From contig NZ_CP027707.1 of NCBI RefSeq assembly GCF_003850345.1, positions 496,001-560,000 of the forward strand: a stretch of 64,000 nucleotides of DNA. The letters are read 5' to 3'. The notes under the pieces are model-generated. The model did not search any database, was not told the origin of the DNA, and saw only the letters and a list, made by a program, of their open reading frames with translations. The translations under genes and the position numbers were made by a program. Below, in pieces: positions 20,651 through 34,048 of this stretch (position 1 is the first letter of the stretch; every line of letters starts with the position of its first letter). Source of the stretch: Pseudomonas chlororaphis subsp. piscium. Its GTDB lineage: Bacteria; Pseudomonadota; Gammaproteobacteria; Pseudomonadales; Pseudomonadaceae.

Positions 20651-22240
20651 ATGACTAGTTTGCATGCCGACGAGGCCTTCCTCGGCCATTATCAGTTGAG
20701 CCATGACCCTTTCGCTCCACGGGTGCCCGGCTTCAAGTTTTTCCCCGCCCAGCGCAAGCCGGTGCTGGGGCAACTGCACCATCTGGCACGCTACAGCCAG
20801 CTGTTGCTGGTGGTGACCGGCCCGCAGGGCAGCGGCAAGACGCTGCTGCGTCAGGCGCTGGTCGCCAGCACCAACAAACAGTCGGTACAGAGCGTGGTGG
20901 TTTCCGCCCGTGGTGCCGGCGACGCGGCAGGCGTGCTGCGGCAGGTGGCCCAGGCGCTGAACGTCGAGCAGGCCGAGATCGGCCCGATCCTGGCGCAAGT
21001 GGTGCAACTGGCCCTGACCGGCCAGGAAGTCTATCTGCTGGTGGATGACGCCGAGCAGCTCGATGAGTCGGCGCTCGAAGCGCTGCTGGCGCTCGCCGCC
21101 GGCGCACCGGAAGGTCGTCCGCACGTGTTCCTGTTCGGCGAGTCGTCGCTGATTGCCGGTCTGGAGCTGCTGAGCGCGGAAGAAGAGCGCTTCCATGTCA
21201 TCGAACTGCAGCCCTACACCGAAGAAGAAACCCGTGAATACCTGGCGCAGCGTCTCGAAGGCGCAGGGCGCGGTATCGAACTTTTCTCCGCGGATCAGAT
21301 CAGTGATATTCACGAAGGCTCCGATGGCTGGCCTGGCAACATCAACCAGGTCGCCCGGGATGCAATGATCGAAGCCATGATTGCCAGCCGCTCAGCGGTC
21401 AAGCGTCCAAGTATGGGGTTCAATATGCCGAAGAAACACGTATTGGCGATATCCGCAGTCGTAGTGGTAGCCGTTGCCGCTGCCTGGCTGATGCCGGGTC
21501 GCAGCAAGGCGCCAAGTACTGCTGGTGCGCCAGCCAACGAACAGGCTCAGCTGCCACTGGGCCAGACGCCGCAACCGAACAGCAATGGCAGCCCGGCTGT
21601 CGAGTTCGCCGGTTCTTCCCAGCCAATGCCGCTGCCATTGGTCGGTCAGTCGCAACCGGTGATGCGCGGCCCTCTGGCTGAAGCGGCCGGCGGGATCACC
21701 GAGGGTGACGATGGCGTGCCGGTGGAAGGCTCCAGCGCCACGCCGCCGACCGTGACCACCATCGCGCCACCAGCGGGCGTGCCGGCCGGCCCGGCGCCGA
21801 CCCCTGAGGTTCGTCCGACCCCGGCTCCGACCCAGGTCGCTGCCGCCAAGCCGGCTCCGGTGGTCAAGCCTGCTCCTGCTCCGGTCAGCAAGCCGGCTGC
21901 ACCGGCCGCCAAGCCAGCCGAGAAGCCTGTCACCGTGGCCAAGGCCGCCACCGGCGGTAGCTGGTACGCCGGTCAGGCGCCAGGTAACTACGTCGTGCAG
22001 ATCCTTGGCACCAGTTCCGAAGCCACAGCGCAGAACTTCGTCAAGGAGCAGGGCGCTCAGTACCGTTATTTCAAGAAAGTCCTCAACGGCAAACCGCTGT
22101 ATGTGATCACTTATGGCAGCTTCAGCAGCCGTGATGCAGCCGTTACCGCTATCAAGGCCTTGCCAGCGAAGGTTCAGGCTGGTAAACCTTGGCCTCGCAC
22201 TGTCGCCAGCGTCCAACAGGAACTGGCAGCAACTCGCTGA
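20651..22240 (+). CDS. DamX-like AAA ATPase with C-terminal SPOR domain
   Basis: 529 residues. An N-terminal ExeA-type AAA domain (FAPRVPGFKFF, Walker A GPQGSGKT near 57-64, Walker B YLLVDDAEQLD), one transmembrane helix at about 263-280 (VLAISAVVVVAVAAAWLMPG), a Pro/Ala/Gln-rich periplasmic linker, and a SPOR domain at about 445-525 (YVVQILGTSSEATAQNFVKE). This is the Pseudomonas counterpart of DamX, a divisome-associated septal protein, found next to aroB as in E. coli. A strong hairpin (22247-22267) follows the stop. Confidence 0.92.
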   Translation: MTSLHADEAFLGHYQLSHDPFAPRVPGFKFFPAQRKPVLGQLHHLARYSQLLLVVTGPQGSGKTLLRQALVASTNKQSVQSVVVSARGAGDAAGVLRQVAQALNVEQAEIGPILAQVVQLALTGQEVYLLVDDAEQLDESALEALLALAAGAPEGRPHVFLFGESSLIAGLELLSAEEERFHVIELQPYTEEETREYLAQRLEGAGRGIELFSADQISDIHEGSDGWPGNINQVARDAMIEAMIASRSAVKRPSMGFNMPKKHVLAISAVVVVAVAAAWLMPGRSKAPSTAGAPANEQAQLPLGQTPQPNSNGSPAVEFAGSSQPMPLPLVGQSQPVMRGPLAEAAGGITEGDDGVPVEGSSATPPTVTTIAPPAGVPAGPAPTPEVRPTPAPTQVAAAKPAPVVKPAPAPVSKPAAPAAKPAEKPVTVAKAATGGSWYAGQAPGNYVVQILGTSSEATAQNFVKEQGAQYRYFKKVLNGKPLYVITYGSFSSRDAAVTAIKALPAKVQAGKPWPRTVASVQQELAATR

Positions 22241-22246
22241 AGATTC

Positions 22247-22267
22247 GGCGGCCTTACCCAGGCCGCC
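22247..22267 (+). terminator. Strong hairpin after the damX-like gene (possible terminator)
   Basis: GGCGGCCT-taccc-AGGCCGCC is a perfect 8-bp GC-rich stem seven bases after the stop codon. It lacks a T-tract, so it may terminate weakly or protect the mRNA 3' end. Confidence 0.4.
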
Positions 22268-22590
22268 TCTCCCAGCACCTCAAAAAAATCCGCATGCGCA
22301 TGCTGCCTTCAAGGCCGCGTGCCTTGTGGTGTCTGCGTCACAGTAGCTTTTGAGTCGTCGCGGTCCGAACTAAAAAAGTTTTGACTAGCACAGCATATCG
22401 CTTTAAACCTTTCATGAATGCGACATAGATTTGCGACATTTCGTCGTCAAATTTGTGGGCGTCTGTGTCGGTGTGTACAATGACCTCCCTTTTGCCCCCG
22501 CAAAGCCGGCGTACGTTCGGCGTGGATGGTAACTGGTTGAATTGAAAAGAAATTTGTCTCGATAAGAGGCAGCCTGGTGAGAAAGTGTCT
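22268..22590 (+). promoter_or_regulatory. gltB: gltB upstream region with promoter(s) and direct repeats
   Basis: The 350-base gap before gltB contains TTGTGG (22453-22458), a 17-base spacer and TACAAT (22476-22481), the best sigma70 match. A second weaker candidate is TTGACT (22381-22386) with TAAACC 17 bases on. TGCGACAT occurs twice, at 22419-22426 and 22432-22439, a 13-base period just upstream of the main promoter, which could be activator half-sites. The leader to the ATG would be about 100 bases. No coding signal is seen. Confidence 0.5.
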
Positions 22591-28488
<5,898 letters not shown>

Positions 28489-28538
28489 GCTACTGCGCTC
28501 GGCTATGCTGCGCGCTGTACGCCTGCGGCGCTACGCAG

Positions 28539-28592
28539 AAACAGACTCGGAATGCTCATTGACAGCTGTCAACTCCGCTTCCTCGTCTGTTT
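28539..28592. repeat. Large imperfect palindrome between gltD and hemE
   Basis: Centred between 28565 and 28566. The perfect core TTGACAGCTGTCAA (28559-28572) is flanked by two further exactly symmetric arm pairs: GGAA/TTCC (28549-28552 with 28579-28582) and AAACAGAC/GTCTGTTT (28539-28546 with 28585-28592), separated by symmetric mismatched internal loops. It has the look of a folded RNA or a small non-autonomous repeat and lies downstream of gltD before its terminator. Confidence 0.6.
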
Positions 28593-28664
28593 TCGCCTTG
28601 CCTAGCCTTCGCTCGCGACGCTTAAAAGGCTGTTTATAGTCCGCGACAAATTGACCCGATAGAT

Positions 28665-28692
28665 AAAAGGCACGGCTCTCGCCGTGCCTTTT
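28665..28692 (+). terminator. Rho-independent terminator downstream of gltBD
   Basis: AAAAGGCACGGC-tctc-GCCGTGCCTTTT is a perfect 12-bp stem with A/T flanks, 177 bases after the gltD stop and 48 before hemE. Confidence 0.85.
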
Positions 28693-28739
28693 GCGTCGCG
28701 CTCTGAGAAAATGCCCGCACTTTTTTTCCGGATGCCGAC

Positions 28740-29807
28740 ATGACTGCCCTGAAGAACGACCGTTTCCTTCGTGCCCTGCTCAAGCAACCCGTAGACGTCA
28801 CCCCGGTGTGGATGATGCGTCAGGCTGGGCGCTACCTGCCTGAATACCGCGCCAGCCGTGCCAGCGCCGGTGACTTCATGAGCCTGTGCATGAACCCGGA
28901 GTTCGCCTGCGAAGTCACCCTGCAACCACTGGACCGTTATCCACAGCTGGATGCGGCCATCCTCTTCTCCGACATCCTGACCATCCCCGACGCCATGGGC
29001 CAGGGCCTGTACTTCGAAACCGGCGAAGGTCCGCGTTTCAAGAAGGTCGTCAGCACCCTGGCCGACATCGAGGCCCTGCCGATCCCGGATCCGCACAAGG
29101 ACCTGGGCTACGTGATGGACGCGGTCAGCACCATCCGCCGCGAACTCAACGGCCGCGTGCCGCTGATCGGCTTCTCCGGCAGCCCCTGGACCCTGGCTAC
29201 CTACATGGTCGAAGGCGGCTCGTCGAAGGACTTCCGCAAGACCAAGGCGATGCTCTACGACAACCCGCAAGCCATGCACCTGCTGCTGGACAAGCTGGCG
29301 CAGTCGGTCACCAGCTACCTCAACGGCCAGATCAAGGCCGGCGCGCAAGCGGTGCAGATCTTCGATACCTGGGGCGGCAACTTGTCGGCGGCGGCCTACC
29401 AGGAGTTCTCCCTGGCCTACATGCGCAAGATCGTCAGCGGCCTGATCCGCGAGCACGAAGGGCGCAAGGTGCCGGTAATCCTGTTCACCAAGAACGGCGG
29501 CCTGTGGCTGGAAAGCATTGCCGACGCCGGTGCCGACGCCCTGGGCCTGGACTGGACCTGCGACCTCGGCGAAGCGCGCCAGCGGGTCGGCAACAAGGTC
29601 GCGCTGCAAGGCAACATGGACCCGACCGTGCTCTACGCCAAGCCGGAAGCGATCCGTGCCGAAGTCGGGCGCATCCTCGCCAGCTACGGCAAGGGCAGCG
29701 GCCATGTGTTCAACCTCGGCCACGGCATCACCCCGGAAGTCGACCCGGAACACGCTGGCGCCTTCCTGCGCGCGGTGCACGAACTGTCGGCGCAGTATCA
29801 CCAGTGA
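28740..29807 (+). CDS. hemE: Uroporphyrinogen decarboxylase
   Basis: Decarboxylates uroporphyrinogen III to coproporphyrinogen III in haem biosynthesis. 355 residues, single TIM barrel. Signatures [16 protein letters not shown] (near residues 21-36) and [19 protein letters not shown] are intact, and the C-terminal [14 protein letters not shown] is conserved. Start ATG 28740. Terminator at 29824-29850. Confidence 0.98.
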   Translation: MTALKNDRFLRALLKQPVDVTPVWMMRQAGRYLPEYRASRASAGDFMSLCMNPEFACEVTLQPLDRYPQLDAAILFSDILTIPDAMGQGLYFETGEGPRFKKVVSTLADIEALPIPDPHKDLGYVMDAVSTIRRELNGRVPLIGFSGSPWTLATYMVEGGSSKDFRKTKAMLYDNPQAMHLLLDKLAQSVTSYLNGQIKAGAQAVQIFDTWGGNLSAAAYQEFSLAYMRKIVSGLIREHEGRKVPVILFTKNGGLWLESIADAGADALGLDWTCDLGEARQRVGNKVALQGNMDPTVLYAKPEAIRAEVGRILASYGKGSGHVFNLGHGITPEVDPEHAGAFLRAVHELSAQYHQ

Positions 29808-29823
29808 TCGCGACCCGATAATC

Positions 29824-29850
29824 AGGCCCGGCATTCGCCGGGCTTTTTTT
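29824..29850 (+). terminator. Rho-independent terminator of hemE
   Basis: GCCCGGC-attc-GCCGGGC followed by seven T, 17 bases after the hemE stop. Confidence 0.92.
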
Positions 29851-29950
29851 GGGCTCTTCACTCAATCCCGGGAAGGGCCTGGCGGATTAAGTTTCAATTC
29901 AGCCTGACTGGTTAATCTGGCGCTATCGAAACCCACATTGGATCACTGCC

Positions 29951-30298
29951 ATGAAAACCCGTTACCTCGTTCTGTTGCTCGCTCCGCTGTTCAGCACCGC
30001 CGCCCTGGCTGTCGGCTACACCGGTCCTGGCGCCCAGGCCGTCACCACCGTCGCGGCGGCCAACGATGCCTCGGACGATACGCCAGTGGTGTTGCAGGGC
30101 CATGTGGTCAAGAAGCTGAACAACGACGACAAGTACGAATTCAAGGATGCCAGTGGCACCATCACCGTCGAGATCGACGACGAAGACCTGCCGCCGGTGG
30201 CATTCAACGAGAAGACCCAGGTCAGGCTGACCGGTGAGGTCGAGAAGGGGCTGATGAAGCGCGAGATCGATGTCGACCTGGTGGAAATCGTCAAGTAA
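29951..30298 (+). CDS. Periplasmic YgiW/YdeI-type OB-fold stress protein
   Basis: 115 residues with a signal peptide (MKTRYLVLLLAPLFSTAALA) and a mature BOF domain (bacterial OB fold). The stretches VVLQGHVVKKLNNDDKYEFK, GTITVEIDDEDLP and LTGEVEKGLMKREIDVDLVEI fit the NirD/YgiW/YdeI family. Members are small periplasmic proteins linked to stress tolerance in enterobacteria; the ligand is unknown. It is a single gene between the hemE terminator and the hairpin at 30325. Confidence 0.88.
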   Translation: MKTRYLVLLLAPLFSTAALAVGYTGPGAQAVTTVAAANDASDDTPVVLQGHVVKKLNNDDKYEFKDASGTITVEIDDEDLPPVAFNEKTQVRLTGEVEKGLMKREIDVDLVEIVK

Positions 30299-30324
30299 GC
30301 CGATCGACAGCCTCGGCTATCGCC

Positions 30325-30377
30325 CATGCCGGCGACCGACCCCTGCGTATGGATCGCGGGGGCTGGTCGCCGGCATG
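30325..30377. terminator. Long hairpin between convergent YgiW-like and MFS genes
   Basis: CATGCCGGCGACC (30325-30337) pairs perfectly over 13 bases with GGTCGCCGGCATG (30365-30377), and the interior has a further CCCCTGCG / CGCGGGGG pairing. It lies between two converging genes and probably ends or protects both messages; there is no clear T-tract. Confidence 0.6.
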
Positions 30378-30389
30378 TTGGTTTAGCGA

Positions 30390-31658
30390 CTACTGAGTGG
30401 TCAGCGGTGGCAGTTTGGCCAGCTTCAACGCCACCAGCAGCGCCACCACCAGCAATGCGCTGATAAACAGGCCGATGCCGTTCCACCCGGCCATGTGCCA
30501 GAACACCCCGCCCGCCGTCCCGGCGATGCTCGACCCGGCGTAATAGCTGAACAGGTACAGCGATGAGGCCTGGCCCTTGGCCTTGAGGGCGCGCCGGCCG
30601 ATCCAGCTGCTGGCGACCGAGTGAGCGCCGAAGAAGCCGAACGTGAAGATCAGCATGCCGACGATCACCACCGGCAACGAACTGAGCATGGTCAAGGCGA
30701 GGCCAGCGAGCATCAGCGAAATGGTGGCCCAGAGCATTTTGCGGCGGCCGAGGCGGTCGGCCAGGGCGCCGATTTTCGCCGAGCTGTAGATCCCCGACAG
30801 GTACACCACCGACAGCAGGCCGACGAAGGCCTGATCCATGTGATATGGCTCGGCCAGCAGGCGATAGCCGATGTAGTTGAACAGCGTGACGAACGCGCCC
30901 ATCAGCACGAAGGCTTCGAGGAACAGCAGCGGCAGGCCAGCATCGCGAAAGTGCATGGTGAAGCCGTCCAGCAGGCTGCGCGGGTGCAGCGAGCGGGCGC
31001 GGAAGTTGCGCGATTCGGGGAGGATTTTCCAGAACACCGCCGCGGCGATCAGTGCCAGGCCACCTATCACCAGCATCGCCGTGTGCCAGCTGACGAAGTC
31101 GATCAGCACCCCGGTGATCAAGCGTCCGCTCATGCCGCCGATGGCGTTGCCACCGATGTACAGGCCCATGGCCAGGCCGATGTGCTGCGGGTGGATCTCC
31201 TCGCTCAGGTAGGTCATCGCCACCGCCGCCAGGCCGCTCAGGGACAGCCCCACCAGCGCGCGCATCAGCAGCACGCCGTGCCAGCTCGGCATCAGGGCGC
31301 TGGCAATGGTGCACAGCGCGGCGGCGAACAGGGCGGCCACCATCACCGGCTTACGGCCGATGCGGTCGGAAATCGGCCCGGTGACCAGCAGACCAATGGC
31401 CAGCAGGCCGGTGGCGACCGAGAGGATCAGGCTGCTCTGCGCGGCGTTGATGGAAAATTCCTGGGACAGCAGCGGCATCATCGGTTGCACGCAGTAGAGC
31501 AGGGCGAAGGTGGCGAAACCGCCGGAGAACAGCGCCAGCACCGTGCGCATGAACATCGGCGTGCCTTTTTCGATGTAGACCTCGTTCAGTTGCGCGACGA
31601 CCCCGTCGAGGGCGGTGGGAGGGAGTTCGTGGGCGAGTGGAGCGACAGCGGTTTTCAC
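30390..31658 (-). CDS. Major facilitator superfamily transporter (YnfM-like)
   Basis: 422 residues with about 12 hydrophobic helices. The cytoplasmic loop motif after helix 2 is GPISDRIGRKPVMV, and a second copy ALADRLGRRKMLW follows in the C-terminal half, the standard MFS A motif. Overall similarity is to YnfM/drug-sugar efflux carriers; the substrate is unknown. The start is GTG at 31658, preceded by GAGG at suitable spacing. It diverges from the LysR gene at 31780, which probably controls it. Confidence 0.88.
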   Translation of the reverse strand: MKTAVAPLAHELPPTALDGVVAQLNEVYIEKGTPMFMRTVLALFSGGFATFALLYCVQPMMPLLSQEFSINAAQSSLILSVATGLLAIGLLVTGPISDRIGRKPVMVAALFAAALCTIASALMPSWHGVLLMRALVGLSLSGLAAVAMTYLSEEIHPQHIGLAMGLYIGGNAIGGMSGRLITGVLIDFVSWHTAMLVIGGLALIAAAVFWKILPESRNFRARSLHPRSLLDGFTMHFRDAGLPLLFLEAFVLMGAFVTLFNYIGYRLLAEPYHMDQAFVGLLSVVYLSGIYSSAKIGALADRLGRRKMLWATISLMLAGLALTMLSSLPVVIVGMLIFTFGFFGAHSVASSWIGRRALKAKGQASSLYLFSYYAGSSIAGTAGGVFWHMAGWNGIGLFISALLVVALLVALKLAKLPPLTTQ

Positions 31659-31779
31659 GGGGGACCTCGGGGGGAGCGCAGCCGGTCAGGCAATGGAAAA
31701 AAGCATATAGCTGGCTAATGTTTCTTTCCAATATATTGTTCGACCTGATTGATATGTTTCACGACCTAATGAGGCGTTC
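31659..31779. promoter_or_regulatory. Divergent MFS/LysR intergenic control region
   Basis: 121 bases, markedly AT-rich in the middle (AAAAAAGCATATAGCTGG and CCAATATATTG). LysR-type proteins typically bind T-N11-A dyads between their own gene and a divergent target, and ATATAGCTGGCTAAT-like stretches offer such spacing. No single operator stands out. Confidence 0.4.
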
Positions 31780-32673
31780 ATGGAACTGCGTCATCTGCGT
31801 TACTTCATCGCGGTGGCCGAAGAGCTGCATTTCGGCCGCGCCGCCCAGGTCCTGGGCATCTCCCAGCCGCCCTTGAGCCAACAGATCCAGGTGCTGGAAC
31901 AGGAGGTGGGCGCGCGCCTGTTCGAGCGTACCAATCGTCGGGTCGAGCTCAGCGAGGCTGGCAGGCTGTTCCTCGACGAGGCACGACAGGTGTTGGCCCA
32001 GGTCGACAAGGCCGCGGATGTAGCCCGGCGGGCGCAACGGGGGGAGCTGGGCGAGCTGAAAATCGGCTTCACCTCGTCGGCACCCTTCAACTCGAGCATT
32101 CCCCAGGCGATCTTTGCCTTTCGCCAGCGCTTTCCCGACGTGCACCTGAAGTTGCGGGAAATGAGCAGCACCCAGGTGGCCGAGGCGCTGCTGGACGAGT
32201 CGATCCAGGTCGGGATCATGCGGCCGTTGCCGCTGCCGGATTCCCTGAGCGTGGTGGAGTTGCTGCGCGAGCCGCTGGTGGCGGTGCTCGGCTCCAAGCA
32301 TCCGCTGGTGGCTGGCAGCGAAGCTGGCCTGGCGCTGTCGGCCCTGGCCCACGAGCCCTTTGTGTTCTTCCCGCGCAGCTACGGCAGTGGCCTGTATGCG
32401 CAGCTGCTGACCCTGGCCCGGGATGTCGGTTTCACCCCGCATTTTGCCCAGGAAGCAGGCGAGGCCATGACCATCATCGGCCTGGTGGCGGCGGGGCTGG
32501 GTGTCTCGGTGTTGCCGGCGTCCTACCAGCGCATGCGCATCGACGGTGTGGTCTATCGACCGCTGCTCGACCCCGAGGCGGTTTCGGCGGTGTGGCTGGC
32601 GCAGCGCACCGACCAGCGCTCGCCAATGGCCAAGGCTTTTGTCGAGCTGCTGACCCGCAAGGCGGAGCTGTAA
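31780..32673 (+). CDS. LysR-family transcriptional regulator
   Basis: 297 residues. N-terminal winged helix-turn-helix (MELRHLRYFIAVAEELHFGR, AAQVLGISQPPLSQQIQVLE) and a C-terminal periplasmic-binding-like effector domain from about 90. It is divergent from an MFS exporter, the usual layout for local control of that gene. It also borders the APE cluster, but the terminator at 33010 separates it from that operon, so a role in pigment control is speculative. Confidence 0.92.
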   Translation: MELRHLRYFIAVAEELHFGRAAQVLGISQPPLSQQIQVLEQEVGARLFERTNRRVELSEAGRLFLDEARQVLAQVDKAADVARRAQRGELGELKIGFTSSAPFNSSIPQAIFAFRQRFPDVHLKLREMSSTQVAEALLDESIQVGIMRPLPLPDSLSVVELLREPLVAVLGSKHPLVAGSEAGLALSALAHEPFVFFPRSYGSGLYAQLLTLARDVGFTPHFAQEAGEAMTIIGLVAAGLGVSVLPASYQRMRIDGVVYRPLLDPEAVSAVWLAQRTDQRSPMAKAFVELLTRKAEL

Positions 32674-32696
32674 CGGTCTGCTGGGCGAAATGCGAC

Positions 32697-32840
32697 ATGC
32701 TCGCCACGGTTGGCTTGCCGCGACTCGATCGGATCAGGCGCAAAGACCGCCATGGCCGACGAGTTTACGAAGTCTTGCAACTTACAGACGAAGAGTTCGC
32801 TGCCGTCAAAGCCGCTGTACGCAAGGCTTTGGGGATCTGA
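32697..32840 (+). CDS. Possible small hypothetical protein (47 aa)
   Basis: An open frame starting MLATVGLPRLDRIRRKDR and ending in a helix-like VYEVLQLTDEEFAAVKAA. It begins 23 bases after the LysR stop on the same strand. The charged amphipathic C-terminal half reads like a real protein, but codon bias is weak, the ribosome site is poor, and two other frames are also open here. I do not recognise it. Confidence 0.25.
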   Translation: MLATVGLPRLDRIRRKDRHGRRVYEVLQLTDEEFAAVKAAVRKALGI

Positions 32841-33009
32841 AGTCGACCGTTTTCGAGGAAAAGGCAATTGGCCACGGTTGCCGGACGACCCGCTTCGAGC
32901 AACACTGCGCGCGTACCCGAAAGGGACTTGTGAGACTCTGAGAATCCTGGGCAACCAGCCATCGCAGAGCCAGACAGGCAGAGCGCGATGACAAGCCAGC
33001 CTGTTTGTG
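32841..33009. other. No gene recognised between the LysR/small ORF and the APE terminator
   Basis: With the preceding 170 bases this makes a gap of over 400 bases between certain genes (32674-33091). Competing open frames run through it on both strands without recognisable products. There is no tRNA, no repeat of the REP families, and no clear promoter; the only firm structure is the hairpin at 33010. Confidence 0.5.
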
Positions 33010-33033
33010 AAAGGGCGCCGAAAGGCGCCCTTT
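33010..33033. terminator. Terminator at the end of the aryl polyene operon, bidirectional
   Basis: AAAGGGCGCC-gaaa-GGCGCCCTTT: a perfect 10-bp stem with a GNRA-type GAAA loop and A/T flanks, between the converging LysR side (plus) and the last APE operon gene (minus, stop at 33092). Confidence 0.85.
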
Positions 33034-33091
33034 GTCGTTTCCGGGGGACGGAAACTGGGATCAGGTCATGCCGATTTCACCGGCAGGCGCC

Positions 33092-33538
33092 TTATTGCAC
33101 CTTCGCCAGATCGCCGCGCAGCGCGACGCCTGCCATCAGGGCTCCTGCGTGGCATTCGTAGGTTTTCGCGTCCTTGCGCTCGTTGCTCTTGTAGAAGCTG
33201 GCGATGTCGGTCACGGCATTGGCGCCAACTTTCTTGGCGGCCTGGTGCAGGGTGATCAGCGCCGATTGCAGGACCCATTCGCAGGCCACTTCGTCGCTCT
33301 TGTTGAAGGCGTTGGTCTTCTTGTTGGTGACCGCGCCCGCGCTGACCACCGTGACCTTGCCGGCGGGCTTGTTGCCGGCCAGGTAGAACTTCACGCTGCC
33401 GTCGATCTTGCCGGTGCTGATGGCTTCGGCGACCACCTTGTCGAACGGCAGGTACAGCGCGGTATCACGGGCCTGGCTGACGCCGGGCAGGGTGCAGAGC
33501 AGCAGGGTGGCGGTGGCGGCCAGGGTCTTCAATTGCAT
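33092..33538 (-). CDS. Small periplasmic protein at the 3' end of the APE operon
   Basis: 148 residues from ATG 33538 with a clear signal peptide (MQLKTLAATATLLLCTLPG, cleavage after SQA). The mature part contains KTNAFNKSDEVACEWVLQSA, GANAVTDIASFY and YECHAGALMAGVALRG, with two cysteines that could pair. Proteins of this family have, as I recall, been labelled 'excinuclease ATPase subunit' in databases, which nothing here supports: no P-loop, exported. The C-terminal pattern resembles YbjQ/DUF4156-like domains. It follows the lipoprotein-like gene by 40 bases, last in the cluster. Role unknown. Confidence 0.8.
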   Translation of the reverse strand: MQLKTLAATATLLLCTLPGVSQARDTALYLPFDKVVAEAISTGKIDGSVKFYLAGNKPAGKVTVVSAGAVTNKKTNAFNKSDEVACEWVLQSALITLHQAAKKVGANAVTDIASFYKSNERKDAKTYECHAGALMAGVALRGDLAKVQ

Positions 33539-33578
33539 GGTGGTCTCCTTGACGTAGAAAGCGGGTGGCGGCTGGCGC

Positions 33579-34025
33579 TCAATTAGGCGCGGCAATCGCC
33601 TGGGCCGAGCTGGACAGCTGTTGCGCGGTCCGTTCGTTCTGGTTGTCCTTCAGCTCGCGCAGGATGCCCTTGTCCAGCAGGCGCACCCAGCGGATGTAGT
33701 TCTTGTGGATCTTGCCGTCCGCGTAGCTCATGCCACGGCTGTCGCGGTAGAGGATCTTGTAGTGGGTCGGTGTGTACTGGATGTCGATTTCCACGTGGTA
33801 TTGCTCACGCACGGTGATCTCGGCCTGGATCAGCTCCGGGCTGATGCGCTGCACGGTCCACTTGCGGGCGACCAGGTTTTTCAGGATCGCCTGTTTCATT
33901 TCCTCATGGTCGGCCTTGATGGTGGCGGGCAGGACACGGTCCGGGGTGTACATGCGCTTGCTGGTGCACGAGACGCAGGTCAGCAGGGCCAGCACGATCA
34001 GGCATGCGCGAAGCAGGGAGGGCAT
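33579..34025 (-). CDS. Putative lipoprotein of the APE cluster
   Basis: 148 residues from ATG 34025 (MPSLLRACLIVLALLTC), with GGAG nine bases upstream. An ATG at 34052 overlapping the ketosynthase stop (ATGA) would add nine residues. The hydrophobic N-terminus ends in CVSCTSKR, an imperfect lipobox, so an outer-membrane or periplasmic lipoprotein is likely. The mature part is a mixed alpha/beta domain with YHVEIDIQYTPTHYKILYRD. Function unknown; it lies directly after the apeR-like ketosynthase in the operon. Confidence 0.75.
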   Translation of the reverse strand: MPSLLRACLIVLALLTCVSCTSKRMYTPDRVLPATIKADHEEMKQAILKNLVARKWTVQRISPELIQAEITVREQYHVEIDIQYTPTHYKILYRDSRGMSYADGKIHKNYIRWVRLLDKGILRELKDNQNERTAQQLSSSAQAIAAPN

Positions 34026-34048
34026 TCCATTTTCTCCAGCGGGTAACG

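Noticed and set aside
33092..33538. 'Excinuclease ATPase subunit' identity for the last APE operon gene
   Set aside because: The protein is exported, 148 residues, without P-loop or zinc finger.
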